Source of the DNA: Benincasa hispida
Taxonomy: Eukaryota; Streptophyta; Magnoliopsida; Cucurbitales; Cucurbitaceae
DNA: 64,000 nt
Direction: 5' to 3'
NCBI RefSeq assembly: GCF_009727055.1
Contig: NC_052354.1
Span: 48,531,465 to 48,595,464, forward strand
Part shown: positions 23,851-34,803 of the stretch, in pieces
Position numbering within the stretch: position 1 is the stretch's first letter
How the letters are laid out: every line of letters starts with the position of its first letter
Translations under genes and position numbers: made by a program
The notes under the pieces: model-generated
The model's database searches: none
Seen by the model: only the letters and a program-made list of their open reading frames with translations
Told to the model about the DNA's origin: nothing

Positions 23851-24720
23851 ATGACAAGTTCATTATTTCAATTCTTGGCTTTTGATAAATTAACTAGGGA
23901 TAATTATGCTACTTAGAAATCAAACTTGGATACAATACTGGTGATAGACGATTTGAGGTTCGTTTTGACAGAGGAGTGTCCTCCCATCCCAAGCTCAAAT
24001 GCAAACTGAACACTTCGGGAAGCATATGACAGATGGACAAAGGCAAATGAGAAAGCCCATGTCTATATTATTGCCAGCATATTTGATGTCTTGTCTAAGT
24101 AACATGAAAGCATGAGTACTGCCAAGGAGATTATGGAATCTCTGTGTGGGATGTTTGGACAACCGTCCTTCTCGTTGAGGCATGACGATATCAAATACAT
24201 TTACAACTGCTGTATGAAAGAAGGGGCCTATGTTAGAGAACACATCTTGGACATGATGGTCCATTTCAACGTTGCAGAAGTAAATGGAGTTGTCGTGGAT
24301 GAGAAGAGCCAAGTTGATTTTATTCTTGAGTCTCTTCCGAAAAGGTTCTTGTAGTTCTTTATGAACGCATTAATGAATAAGATAGAATACAACCTGACCA
24401 CACTTCTCAATGAGCTACATGCTTATTAGTCCATGATGAGAGCTAAAGGACTAGAACCAGAGATAAATCTTACTATTGCAGAGAAAGAGGATCGTCCTTT
24501 AAAAGGTCTGATGTTGCTTCTTCTTCTAAGAATAAGAGTATTCCCTTAAAGAAGAACAAGGGCAAAGGGAAAAAGAAAAATTCTACTAACCGAAGGCAAG
24601 GTCAAAGCTGCAGACAAAGGAAAATGTTTCTACTGCAACGAGGATGAGCACTAGAAGAGAAACTACCCATAATAGCTTACAGAGAAAAAAGCGGTGAAAG
24701 CAAAACAAGGAAACTAGTTC
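23851..24720 (+). pseudogene. gag: Copia IV gag remnant
   Basis: The ATG at 23851 starts a gag with the usual LAFDKLTRDNYAT-like opening, but a stop follows after about 20 residues and others come later. The longest open part is 24112-24354 (80 residues), with the EIMESLCGMFGQPS and REHILDMMVHFNVAEVNG blocks. The zinc knuckle is readable at 24625-24666 but a stop replaces the Trp after the His, and the last Cys is Tyr. After about 24720 the similarity to gag ends without a protease motif. Confidence 0.85.
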
Positions 24721-25019
24721 CTGAGGGTTGCTTGCAATGAGATAGTACTTCAGATTGTGAATATGGGAAAATATCTCAAAATGACTAGTGAGAGATGTTA
24801 GAGTTGTTGATAGATGATGAACCTTTTACCTTTTTTTATTGTAAGAAAACTTGTTTTATCTTTTGTAAAGAACATATTGTATAAATCTTTTGTTATAAAT
24901 GAAATGTTCATTAGCAAAAGTTATACTTGTTCTACTGTAAAGAAACTTCTATTAAAACCAACCAAGTTAAAGGCCATTTTCAAATATTTAGATATTAAAA
25001 ACAAATAGAAATCAATAAG

Positions 25020-25336
25020 GCAAATGGTTATGTTTACCTAAGAGATAAGTTTGGAACACTTGGAAGGTTCAAGGTGTATAAAAATTGTTAGGTAAAATAA
25101 GCAAAACACTTCGATTAGATCGAAGTAGAGAGTACAGAGAATCATAGATTTCCAGGGCTATTTTGATAGAACATAAAATCTGGTGACAATTCTCTACATT
25201 GGTTCCCTTAATCGTTTTGAACGTCATTCCATTTTAAGGTGTTTCGAAAACTCCATATGCGATATGAAGAGCTCTGTTGTGACTTAAACTATACAATGAT
25301 GCAAGCAAGGTTCAAGTCCATGTCCCTGTTACTAGT
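25020..25336 (+). pseudogene. int: Copia IV integrase fragment
   Basis: Broken pieces of the integrase core are readable: GYVYLRDKFGTL and FKVYKN near 25030-25090, then ILNVIPF and GVSKTPY near 25210-25260, and a VQVHVPVT-like end near 25310-25335. It then stops abruptly at the PBS of an Athila element. Bases 24720-25020 hold no recognisable domain. Confidence 0.65.
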
Positions 25337-26629
25337 TCCCTGGTAATGACGCCATAAACTTGTAACGCAGATTTTGTGTGATGATGCAAGTCCATGCCAT
25401 AAACTTGATGACATAGATTTTATGCGATGATATATGATTCTACTTCTAGATATGTGTTATTAATGAATGTTCTTATAGTATGCTGTGCGTTGTCACAAGT
25501 TTCTTTGCGTTGAAACCAAGTATAATTTTGCCACAAGTTTCTCGATGTGATCTGAGGTCGAACACAGGGACTATTTGAGGTTATTGCGTTATGTTTGTGA
25601 TACATGCGACTAGAGGTTTTTCAAATTAATAAAAGAGTTTTGTGTACAATTAATTAAACTTGCGATAAAGTAAAGTAAAACGGTAAAAATGCGATAATAA
25701 GATAAATTGCGATAAAGTAAACCTAAGCTAAGATGATACAAGATACCGAGGTCAAGGCTGACTGTGAAGATTATACAAAGATCGTGTAATGCGGTGACAA
25801 GTCTTATGTGCGAAGCAGAAAGAGAAAAAATAATTAATACAAACAGCACAAGTTCCTTAATTACGTTAAAGATATAAGTACTGTTCCGCTTTTCCCTTGA
25901 CGTACACCTTTCGGTGATTGGCTGCGTTCCCATATCTCTGTGATGAAACAGGGATGAACGTAATGAACGCAAGGTTGCTTCCATCTCTGGAAGTACTACT
26001 CGCTTTAGTCAATGCATTCTTCCAACCTTCTCTCGACATATCAGAATGACATCTTCACTTCTACTCTCACAGGTGAAGATACCGTCTAGCATGCCTTAGC
26101 TAAACGCATTTATCTCTTTATCACAGATTAAGTTACTCATTTAATTTATATTAATTACCAAGGGATTAAGAAAACTTCATAGAGAAAACGATTAACGGAG
26201 GAACGAAAGTAGACAGAAAAGTGGAAATGAAAGTGATCAAGACATTCAATAAAACTATTTAGCATCTGATACATGATTTGTGAATGAAGAGACTAAGAAG
26301 ATGAAATACAGTTGATGAAATAGAGTTAGAAACAAATACAAATAAGCGCCAACGTCTTGGCGCCGATCTGGATGGAGATTTGCTTTCTGACGTGGATGGA
26401 TTGTGCGAAAGGATGAGCTTCCCATTCAGGCTTGCTCAACCGGTAGTAGGGATCTAAGCACAGAGCTTCACGGCAGGGATTTGGCAGAATTGCACTAAGG
26501 CTCACCTCTCGGCCTTGTCTCTTCTCTTCTCGGATTTCTTCTGATTGGTACTCAGCTCAGTTTCTCTCTCAATAACCTAGCATCAATTAGCCCTCGTATC
26601 AAGTATATCTTCTCTGAATTCTATGAGGG

Positions 26630-26637
26630 TATTTATA
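26630..26637 (-). promoter_or_regulatory. Athila LTR TATA box
   Basis: TATAAATA on the minus strand at the position expected from the other Athila LTRs. Confidence 0.5.
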
Positions 26638-26840
26638 GTTGAAAAGCTTTGACTCTTGCTTGTAAGCCCCACTTATTGTTATGAAAATTTCAAAGATGGA
26701 GGAATAAATATTCCTTCTGTTATGCAATTAGACCATCAAATCTGCACAACGGTTAGTTGTACACATGTCACAATCCTCCGCATTAATATCGCTCAGCTGC
26801 ATCTTTTGATCGGGTGCTTACATGCGGTGTTGTTTTTATT

Positions 26841-26852
26841 ACCGCATGCGGT
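26841..26852. repeat. 12-base palindrome ACCGCATGCGGT
   Basis: A perfect palindrome about 200 bases from the TATA box, also found at 41972, 43867 and 61116 in other Athila LTRs. Confidence 0.85.
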
Positions 26853-27189
26853 TAACATTCAGCTCGAAATCGACTGTCGCATTGTGCGGTCATTGCGTTG
26901 ATCGTCTCTTCATTGTGGTTTGACGGGCACAATATGACAGAGATGTGTTGTTCATTTCTCGTTGAGCCTTGATCGCAAGCGATGACTTGGTTTCCTGCAA
27001 AACAGAATAGAAATATCTTCTTCTACTATCTTGATGATGTTAGTGGGTGTAATTGCAATAATTTAAATTTATTGTATTTCTGAGCTAATTTTCATACAAT
27101 CGACGCATATTTCTTCACTTTTGGCCGTAATATCTGAATAAGGTAGCATAAGTAACTTGTATTTTTACAAGTTATCAAGCTCATAAAAG

Positions 27190-27954
27190 CTGTTTATGAT
27201 ATGTAACAGATGTTTAGCCTCGGTATAACCATTTGCCACGAGTCTAGCCTTAAGGGTTTGCACCTTTCCATCTACGCCTCGCTTTTGCTTCTAGATCCAC
27301 TTACACCCTATAGGTTTTACCCCATCAGGTTGATCCACAAGCTCCCATACTTGATTGAAGTACATAGACTCTATCTCTTGGTTCATGGCCTTAATCCACT
27401 CATCCTTGTCAACATGCTCCATTGCCTGCTTAAAGACATTGGATCCTCGACCCCATCATTAGAAATGATGTTCTGGGCCTTAGTCAAACCCATGTAGTGA
27501 TCTGGTGGGTTCATAACCCTCTCACTATGTCAAGGTAGTCTTAGCTCTTGAGCTGGTTGACTAGATGCACCGACCTCAACAACTCTTGTTGATCTGTCAG
27601 TTTGTTCAACAACTCTTGTTGATCTGTCAGTTTGTTCAACAATTCTTGTTGAACTCTCAGTAGTCTCAGTCTCACTAGAAATCTCATGTAAAACAAGTTT
27701 ACTTCGTGGTTTATGATCCCAGATGTGGTCTTCTTCCAAGAAGACAACATTTGTTGAAACAAACACTTTGTTCTCACTCGGATCATAGAAGTATCCACCC
27801 CTCGTTTTCCTGGGGTAGCCTAAAAAGAGGCAAACTTTCTAATGCAGTTCCAACTTCTTTGGGTTAGTCAAAAGCACGTGGGCCGGACACCCCCAAATCT
27901 GGAAGTGGCATAACTACCTTTACGGCCTCTCTACAACTCAAAAGGTGTTTCAGA
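27190..27954 (-). pseudogene. int-rt: Copia III integrase end, linker and RT start
   Basis: Reading from 27954 down: the end of the integrase region (TPFELWRG-like, then a broken cysteine-poor stretch), the KVFVSTN-like segment, and the linker with WDHKPRSKLVLHEIS and three copies of an STRVVEQTDR repeat (frames 27766-27530 and 27798-27541). RT begins near 27480 with MGLTKAQNII, DKDEWIKAMN and GCKWI blocks and stops at 27190 against the Athila LTR. The repeat in the linker has expanded compared with copia I and V. Confidence 0.83.
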
Positions 27955-29999
27955 TGAAGGAACTCTTATTCAAGAGTACCTACGACCAGAAGTAGATCTT
28001 TCCAATTCATTGTGACTAAATTACCACATGTACATTTAAACATACTAAAATGCATTCATAATGCTAAAGAGATCGAGAGATCATACCAGTTAAAGACCTC
28101 TTCTTCACAGAAAATCTAAAACCCAATCGTCTACCTCGAACAGTCTCCACACGAACATAAGGAAATAGAGATGACACCACCACTCAGAGCCCTCAGTATT
28201 CTTGGAGTGAGAATCCAAAGTGTGGGCTTTGTTCGGATTTGATAGAGGGGAGGAGGAAGAGAAATCCTACATAACGATCAAGCAAGTTGGAGATAAGCTT
28301 GTCTATTATACAAACAATATGCTTGATCGTTTAGGTGAAGTATACAATCATATAAGAAAATGTAAGCGATCGTCTAAACGATTGTGTAGGAAAAAGGGTA
28401 AGCGATCGTGCAGGAAAAACTAAGCGATCGTCTAGTAAATATTGGGAGCTAAATGATCGCTTAGGAAAAGGTAAATGATCATTTAGTAAATGGCGCACGA
28501 GGCTGTAATCGGTAAGCGATCGCTTAGTAATATCGTATAGGTAAGCGATCGTGTAGGCGCTATCGTATAGACACTGATTTTCTAAGCGATGATATACTTT
28601 TTAACATAATGTCTGCGCATCTCATGCTTAACACACCATGAGCTATTTATGCATCTCAAGTGATCTTTCAACTCACTCATTCGTTATTAAAACAGAAGAG
28701 ACGTCGTCCCGTTTCCCTTTTAACCGTTCAATGAATGTGATCTCATCATATTCATAACATATAAATTAATATCATATATTAATTATAATATTTTCCTCTA
28801 CTAGATATAAATCATATTTATATCCAATTTCCTCCAAATTAATGTATCTCATACATATATAATCAAACTCCCTCTTGTCAATTTGAACATTTCAAACTGA
28901 CCCAAAAACTGACTCTCAACTTGTATTCAAGCTACTAAGGAGACTTTATGGACTTAAGGCTCGAAGCTCCAACGATACGTGAATAGCTGACTAAACTCTT
29001 TAGTCACGATATCCACCATCCGTTAACTACCAAACATTCCACTAAAGACTGACAGTTGAACTCTTCTTGCCATAGATATATTTATGGTCCATTGAATATA
29101 ACCAATCATCAGTACGATGACCCTTCAGAGATGCTCGTAATTATAGTAGGCCAATTTACCGTTTTTCCCCTATAATTACATCTTCTTCCTTAAGTACCAC
29201 TGATCCCTCTAATGAACAATACAACAGAGTCCTACTATGTGTGAATACCTCTGGGGACATAAGAAGGTATGTGGCGCGACATCGTTCAAGCCCTGGGATC
29301 AACCCTTAAGAGAGCAATCTTTCTACTAACCCTTATTTTGGGGAAGAAGTGAACTTTATCTTGTGAAGTTGAGTTCCCAGCTCCTAAATCAGACGAATCC
29401 CCAAAGTGGTAGGTTTGAGTCTGCGCTCTGGCCACTCGCACCCATGCAAATCAAAGGACCACCCTCAATGGCAAGAGTTCCCAACTCACTCAGAATTGAG
29501 ATCATGTTACCTATGGTCATCCTAGTGAAGTGAAGTCTCAGTCATGAACGGAGTTATATAACGAGACACTAACACTTCGAGGTCAGGTCTTATACAAACT
29601 CATTGTATAGGATGCCCCCGCTCACATGTCCACTACACGAATGATCAGGACCAGACCATCTGTGACAAGTCATAACATTTGTAACAATTCCATAAAGCGA
29701 GCCGAGTCTGTAATGTTACCAGGATAAGGTTTCCCTGCTATATCCATATACTATAGACTCTTTGGTTGTCACTTAAGACATGATCCAGTTGTATGTCACT
29801 ACATACATGCTTAAGTTACATAAAGACGACCAGGGATATTCAGTTTATTGGTTTGTGGTAAAATAAAAACATCTAAACGTGCAAAGTCAAGAAGTGAAGT
29901 AAATATCATATATATTATACATCACAAGTGTTCTTAAAAATTTGTTTACAAACTACAGGACATGAGGCTTTAGGGCACAAACCCCAACAATCTCCCACT
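27955..29999 (-). repeat. Copia II 3' LTR
   Basis: It begins (minus strand) TGTTGGGGTTTGTGCCC at 29999 and ends at 27955 (revcomp of TGAAGGAACTC). It is 2045 bases long and matches 34804-36895. It holds a GATCG-rich minisatellite but no gene. Confidence 0.92.
28240..28560. repeat. GATCG minisatellite in copia II 3' LTR
   Basis: Words such as AAGCGATCGTGTAGGAAAAA and GATCGTTTAG repeat irregularly about every 15-30 bases. Many units contain the palindrome CGATCG, so single strands could fold into hairpins. Confidence 0.85.
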
Positions 30000-30014
30000 T
30001 GTCCTAAATCGAAG
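30000..30014 (-). other. Copia II polypurine tract
   Basis: On the minus strand GGACAAGTGGGAGAT lies directly before the 3' LTR, as in copia I. Confidence 0.9.
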
Positions 30015-30960
30015 TGGGGAGTACAAACAAACAGGTACAAAAGAATAAACTAGGGCATAAAAACCCAGTGCAACAAAATCTCGCACTTGCCCTAGTCCAG
30101 CCGTGGGTAGTCCATAGACCCATGCCCTGAAGGTGACCCTCAAACACTATAGCCGTGAGAGCCTTCGTAAATGAATCAGTAATGTTTTGCTCTGAGGTGA
30201 TCTTCGTGATGATCACGTCTCCTTGATGCACTATTTAGCGGATCAGATGATACTTCCCCTCTATGTATTTGTTGCGCCTGTGACTTCTGGGCTCATTGGA
30301 GTTCACCACAGTACCACTATTGTCACAATAGAGGGTGATGGGCCTAGACATATCTGGAATAACTTCCAGATTTGTCAAGAACTTTCTGAGCCAGACGACC
30401 TCTTTAGCAGCTTTATAAGCCGCTATGTACTCGGCCTCCATCGTGGAGTCGGTGATGCACACATGCTTAGTGCTCTGCCACACTACAGCTCCTTTGTTAA
30501 GAGTGATCCTGAAGTGGACTTTCAAAAGTCCTTATCAGTCTGAGTGTCAGAATCTGTGTATCCAGTAAGGATCAAATCCCTAGACCCATATACGAGCATC
30601 TCTCGTTCTCCGAAGATACTTGACGATTTTCTTAACTACGATTAAGTGATCGTGGCTTGGATTAGATTGATACGTACTAACTATTCCTAATGCGTAGTAG
30701 ATGTCTGGTCTAGTGCAGAGTATCGCATAAATTAAATTGCCAATGACTGATGCATATGGGATTCATCTCATGTCCTCAACCTCTTGAGATGTCTTAGGGT
30801 ACATGTCCTTAGACAAAGTGACTCCATGTCTGAATGGTAGTATGCGCCTTTTGAAGTTTTGCATCGAGTACTTGAGCAAGATTTTGTCAATATACGATGC
30901 CTGAGACAGTGTTAAAACTTTGCTTTTACGATACCAAAAGATCTATATACCCAGAACAAA
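30015..30960 (-). pseudogene. rh: Copia II RNase H remnant
   Basis: The frame 30525-30235 (96 residues) has KVHFRITLNKGAVVWQS, the STMEAEYIAAYKAAKE block (catalytic Glu) and LYCDNSGTV (catalytic Asp), then NKYIEGKYHLI. A frameshift leads to 30231-30004, with VIITKITSEQNITDSFTKAL and the segment running to the polypurine tract. The connection region 30526-30960 is broken but shows YGSRDLILTGYTD-like and CTRPDI-like traces on the minus strand. Confidence 0.88.
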
Positions 30961-31830
30961 CTGAGCCTCTCCCAAATGTTTCATTTGGAATTGGTTGCTA
31001 GCCAGTTCTTAACTGCAGATAGTAGACCTACATCGTTCCCAACGAGTAGTTTATCATCTACATACAATACTAAGAAAGCTACTGAACTATTGACTATCTT
31101 CTTGTAAACCCAAGGTTCATCAACGTTGTGGTCAAAGCCATATGATTTGATCGCAACATTAAACCAAATATTCCAAGATTGAGACGCCTGTTTCAGCCCA
31201 TAAATGGACCGATTCAGTTTGCAAACTTTTTGCTTTTGACCTTTGGCAATGAATCCTTTGGGTTGCACCATGTAAATGGTCTTCTCAAGATTGTCATTCA
31301 GAAAAGCCGTCTTGACGTCCATTTGCCAAATCTCATAATTATAATAAGCTGCAATGGATAGGAGGATACAGATCAATTTTAAGATGGTAACAGGTGAGAA
31401 AGTCTCCTCATAGTCGACTCCCTCTACCTTGGTATAACCCTTTGCCACAAGTCGAGCCTTGAAGGTTTGCACCTTCCCATCGGCATCCCGTTTGCGCTTG
31501 TAGATCCATTTACAACCTATAGGTCTTACCCCATCTGGCTGATCTACAAGATTCCTTATCGAGTTGAAGTACATCGACTTCATCTCGAGATTTATGACTT
31601 TGACCCATTCATCCCGATCAACATCCTCTATTGCCTTTTTATAGGACAACGGATCCTCAACGTCGCCATCTTCCACCATAGCTTAGATTTCCATGAAACC
31701 CAGATAGTGATCAGGCGGGTTCGTAACCCTCCCACTGCATCGAGGTTCCTTAAACTCTTGAGGTGGAACTGACCTACCAGATGAACTAACATCAACAACT
31801 CTAGTTGATGAAACAGGTCCTTAAACAACT
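30961..31830 (-). pseudogene. rt: Copia II reverse transcriptase, palm open
   Basis: The frame 31679-30981 (232 residues) is the longest uninterrupted RT in the window. It starts with DEWVKVINLEMKSM and GCKWIYKRK, has FKARLVAKGYTKVEGVDYEE, the first catalytic Asp at 121 (MDVKTAFLN), the YGLKQASQSWN block at 160-170 and the YVDD box with Asp 208 and 209. It stops after WLATNSK where the MKHLGEA-like segment should follow, so the protein would lack its thumb. The linker at 31828-31680 is in another frame. Confidence 0.93.
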
Positions 31831-32565
31831 CTTATTGAAGTTTCAGTAGTTTCTTTGGAAAGCTCACTTAACACGACTTTACTACGTGGACTGTGCTCCT
31901 TGATATAATTCTCCTCTAGGAAAGTAGCGTTCGTGGAAACAAACACCTTGTTTTGTGATGGATCATAAAAGTAACCTCCTCGTGTACCTTTGGGGTAGCC
32001 TACAAAGAGGCACAACCTCGATCGTGATTCCAATTTCTTGGGATTTACCTCAAGCACATGTGCCGGGCAACCGCATATGTGGAAGTGATGTAAACTAGCT
32101 TTACGCCCGTTCCACAACTCCAGAGGTGTTCTTGCAACACTCTAAGAAGGAACACAGTTGAGAATGTATACCACAGTCTCCACTACGAAACCCCAAACGA
32201 GTCCTGTAAGGAAGCGTAACTCATCATCGAACGAACCATGTCCAATAAAACCAAAATCCAAGAACTCTCCACCTCGATATGATCGAAGTGTTTTAATTCA
32301 TCTATCCAAAGCATTCTCAACTTTAGCCTTAAATAATTTGAACTTTTCAAAAGATTCTACTTTCGTTAAAACTGATAAAGTACTTATAGCCTCCTCGAGC
32401 TCGCACATTCATAGGACCACAAAGTTCAGAATGTACTACTTCAAGAGGCTCTTTGGCTCGATAACCTTTTCCAGTAAAAGATCTTTTAGTCATCTTACCT
32501 TCAAGGCAAGATTCACACACTGGTAAAAAATTTTCCTCTAACTCGCTTAGAAGGCCATTCTTCAC
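31821..32565 (-). pseudogene. int: Copia II integrase remnant
   Basis: The frame 32565-32347 (72 residues) holds the zinc-domain cysteines (CESCLEGK) and the first catalytic Asp segment (VVHSELCGPM, in which the usual Asp is Glu), then RARGGYKYFISF. The core from 32346 to 32120 is frameshifted and partly deleted: the conserved QQNGV...NRT block is not readable. The frame 32117-31821 is the post-core region with WNGRKASLHHFHICGCPAHVL and LFVGYPKGTRGGYFYDP. Confidence 0.87.
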
Positions 32566-32655
32566 TAACCTCTCAATCCTATTGAGATTGATGTGCTTTA
32601 ATTAAAGGTGCCAAAGTTGGGCATTTTATTTTGGAGAAACTCGTTGGCGTTTAGA

Positions 32656-33110
32656 TTAAGTTACGACAGATTTAAACATCTCTATGTTATGGAGGGAACT
32701 TAAGGAAAACGGTCTTAGCACATACAAGTTAGTTTCTAGTTTAGCTATACAAATTTCAACACCATTCTTATGAATAAACGCTTTATTCAATTTAAAAGAA
32801 AGAGTGTAATTGTGTTGTAACAGACACTTTACAGAAATACAGTTCCTTTTTAGTTTAGGAACTACAAAGACATCTTTTAATATGAGAAACCTATTCTTTA
32901 AAGTTAACTGGATGCCTCCCACTGCCACAGTGGAGACGATGTGCCCGGTGCCTACTCGCAATGTCATCTCACCAGCCTCTAGCTATCGCCAGGATCTAAT
33001 CCCCTGAAAAGAATAACATACATGATTAGTGGCGCCCGAATCTATTATCCAAGCAAAATCATCATTCTTCATTAAACAAGTTTCTGACATAAGTAAATCG
33101 CATTTACCTC
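32656..33110 (-). pseudogene. pro: Copia II protease remnant
   Basis: Minus-strand bases near 33060-33025 encode the active-site block (DDFAWIIDSGATNH-like, in a separate frame). The frame 32967-32656 (103 residues) has MTLRVGTGHIVSTVAVGG, the KRNCISVKCLLQHNYTLSF block and NLYVLRP, which is the second half of protease and the join to integrase. Confidence 0.83.
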
Positions 33111-34119
33111 TGTCTGCCTTGGCTGCCTTCTTTTCCTTCAGATAACAAGGACAATTCCTCTTCCAGTGTCCGTCCTGGTTACAGTGGAAACATTTTCCTT
33201 TTTCAACCGGCGGCGGACACTTCTTCGGGAGACAGGTGGCGGGTTAGCAGGTGCATTTCCTTTCCCTTTACCACCTTTCTTCTTCTTCCCCTTTTTAGAG
33301 TTAGAAGTTGAAGGTGCAGACTTTGTTCCTGAGGTCAAACCTCGATAGAACCTTTTAGAAGACGAGGCAATATTTACCTCACCTCCCTTTTTCTCCTTAC
33401 TTTTTAGCAGGATTGGTAAGTCTGCAACTCGTTTGGGAGAGTGGTAAGGGAGTAACCAGTTTGTTAAGAATCGTATTGCTAACAAAGTGGAGGAAGCTCT
33501 TCGACAATGAATGCAGGATAATGCTAACTTGACTGCCCTCATTGATTTTAGGCCCATTCATTTCTGCCACGTTAAAGTGGACCATCATATTCAACACATG
33601 TTCTTGAACAGAGGTGCGTTCCTCCATTTTAGAGCAGAAGATGTGTTTTAGAGCCTCATGCTTGAGCTGCCCAGACGGCTATCCGAATATTCCCCATAGA
33701 GACTCCATGATTTCACGTGCTGAGATGGAGAAGGGCTTTCGATTCTGTATGGCAACAAAACGAGCATTCGCTGGACGGCCAAAGATTTTTTAGACTATGA
33801 ACTTGTGTTTCTTGGCCAACACATCACTAAGACTGGCCAAGATATAGGCTCGAGCCTTCTTGTTGGCTCGTGTCCAACGCTCGTACACCGTCCAAACATT
33901 TCGATAGCATCTTGAGGTGGAATAGGTGGACATTCCTCCGTAAGGACAAACTTCAGATCCTCGATGATGAGTATCGTCGTAAGCATATGTTTCGAACTTG
34001 AATAGTTTTGGCCATTCAGTTTTTCTAAGTAAACTAATAGTGGTTGTAGCAATTAAAACCGTTGTTGAAAAAACAAATAACCCTTTATAAGACTTTGTAA
34101 AAACCACATTTTTAACCAA
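33111..34119 (-). pseudogene. gag: Copia II gag remnant
   Basis: The N-terminal part is in two overlapping frames (34119-33790 and 34052-33795), with LEKLNGQNYSS and FVLTEECPPIPPQDA. The frame 33627-33397 has MEERTSVQEHVLNMMVHFNVAEMNGP. The frame 33557-33138 carries the basic GKKKKGGKGKG-like stretch, and the zinc knuckle is in the neighbouring frame near 33195-33150 (CFHCNQDGHWKRNCP). At least three frameshifts separate these parts. Confidence 0.87.
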
Positions 34120-34788
34120 TTAGTTTTAGCAAAACAAATTCAAGTACTCTAAGTGATAAGACTTCTATTTTGCTATGATGCCCTAGCGAGGCACGACAAA
34201 CGTCACTCGTGGGGTGATCAGATGTCCCTTCACTAGGATGAGATATTGTCAACCATTAGGCAGAACCAACTCTTGGAACTGAACCTAATAGCCACCATTT
34301 GTTCGGTCCATAACTGTTAGCCCTTAACAATCCCGCGTAAGTGTAACCCCTCATTTTCGGCCTCAGAGTCCCGCCCTAATTCACCCACCGTAGGGAAAAA
34401 GCATATTAGGACAAGAGACCAAGTAACCTTTTCCTCATACAGGAGATCAAATAAAGAAATGCGCAAAACAACCATCTTGTATTTGGACACACCCAGGGTG
34501 CCACGAGGCAATACGCAAAAACTTTATTCAATCTAACGAGAGTGATTGTGGGATATGCTGTAGCACTTCTCGCTCCCACTTACTATGAACATTCTCTCCA
34601 TCCACCTAGATATTGATCTACCCAAACACCATCCTTTAGGCCACACTCTCAGGGTGTTACGAGGCCGAGGATAGACCTCACGTGTGGACTATGAGGGAGA
34701 AACGCGAGAGATGTAAAGGAAGCATAAAATGCCCCAAGTCCCTCCCACTGAATATTCTACCTAGGGGTTTATTAACCTAGACTATCTG
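34120..34788 (-). other. Copia II leader
   Basis: No gene. It contains ACCATTTGTTCGGTCCATAA at 34295 and the CTCTCGCTCCCACTTACTATGA-like text, which recur in the leaders of copia V, III and the right edge of the window. Confidence 0.8.
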
Positions 34789-34801
34789 GCTACTGATACC
34801 A
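34789..34801 (-). other. Copia II primer binding site
   Basis: On the minus strand TGGTATCAGTAGC, the tRNA-Met PBS with one extra base, two bases after the LTR end at 34804. Confidence 0.85.
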
Positions 34802-34803
34802 AT

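Larger units (their letters stand above)
25337..27177 (-). mobile_element. Athila-family 5' LTR with PBS, rest of element lost
   Basis: On the minus strand the LTR runs 27177 to 25361, starting TGATAACTTGTAAAAATACA and ending in the revcomp of TGTAACGC. The PBS follows at 25354-25337 (TGGCGTCATTACCAGGGA, close to the tRNA-Asp PBS). The internal region should extend left, but copia IV integrase of the opposite strand is found instead. It is thus a 5' LTR cut off just after its PBS by a deletion. On the right it touches copia III RT. Confidence 0.85.

Noticed and set aside
24814..25008. Open frame of 64 residues in copia IV after gag.
   Set aside because: AT-rich, with weak likeness to the protease-integrase join at most; too decayed to assign.
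28240..28560. CRISPR-like array.
   Set aside because: Units are irregular, with no constant spacer length; the array lies in a plant LTR and is repeated in the other LTR.
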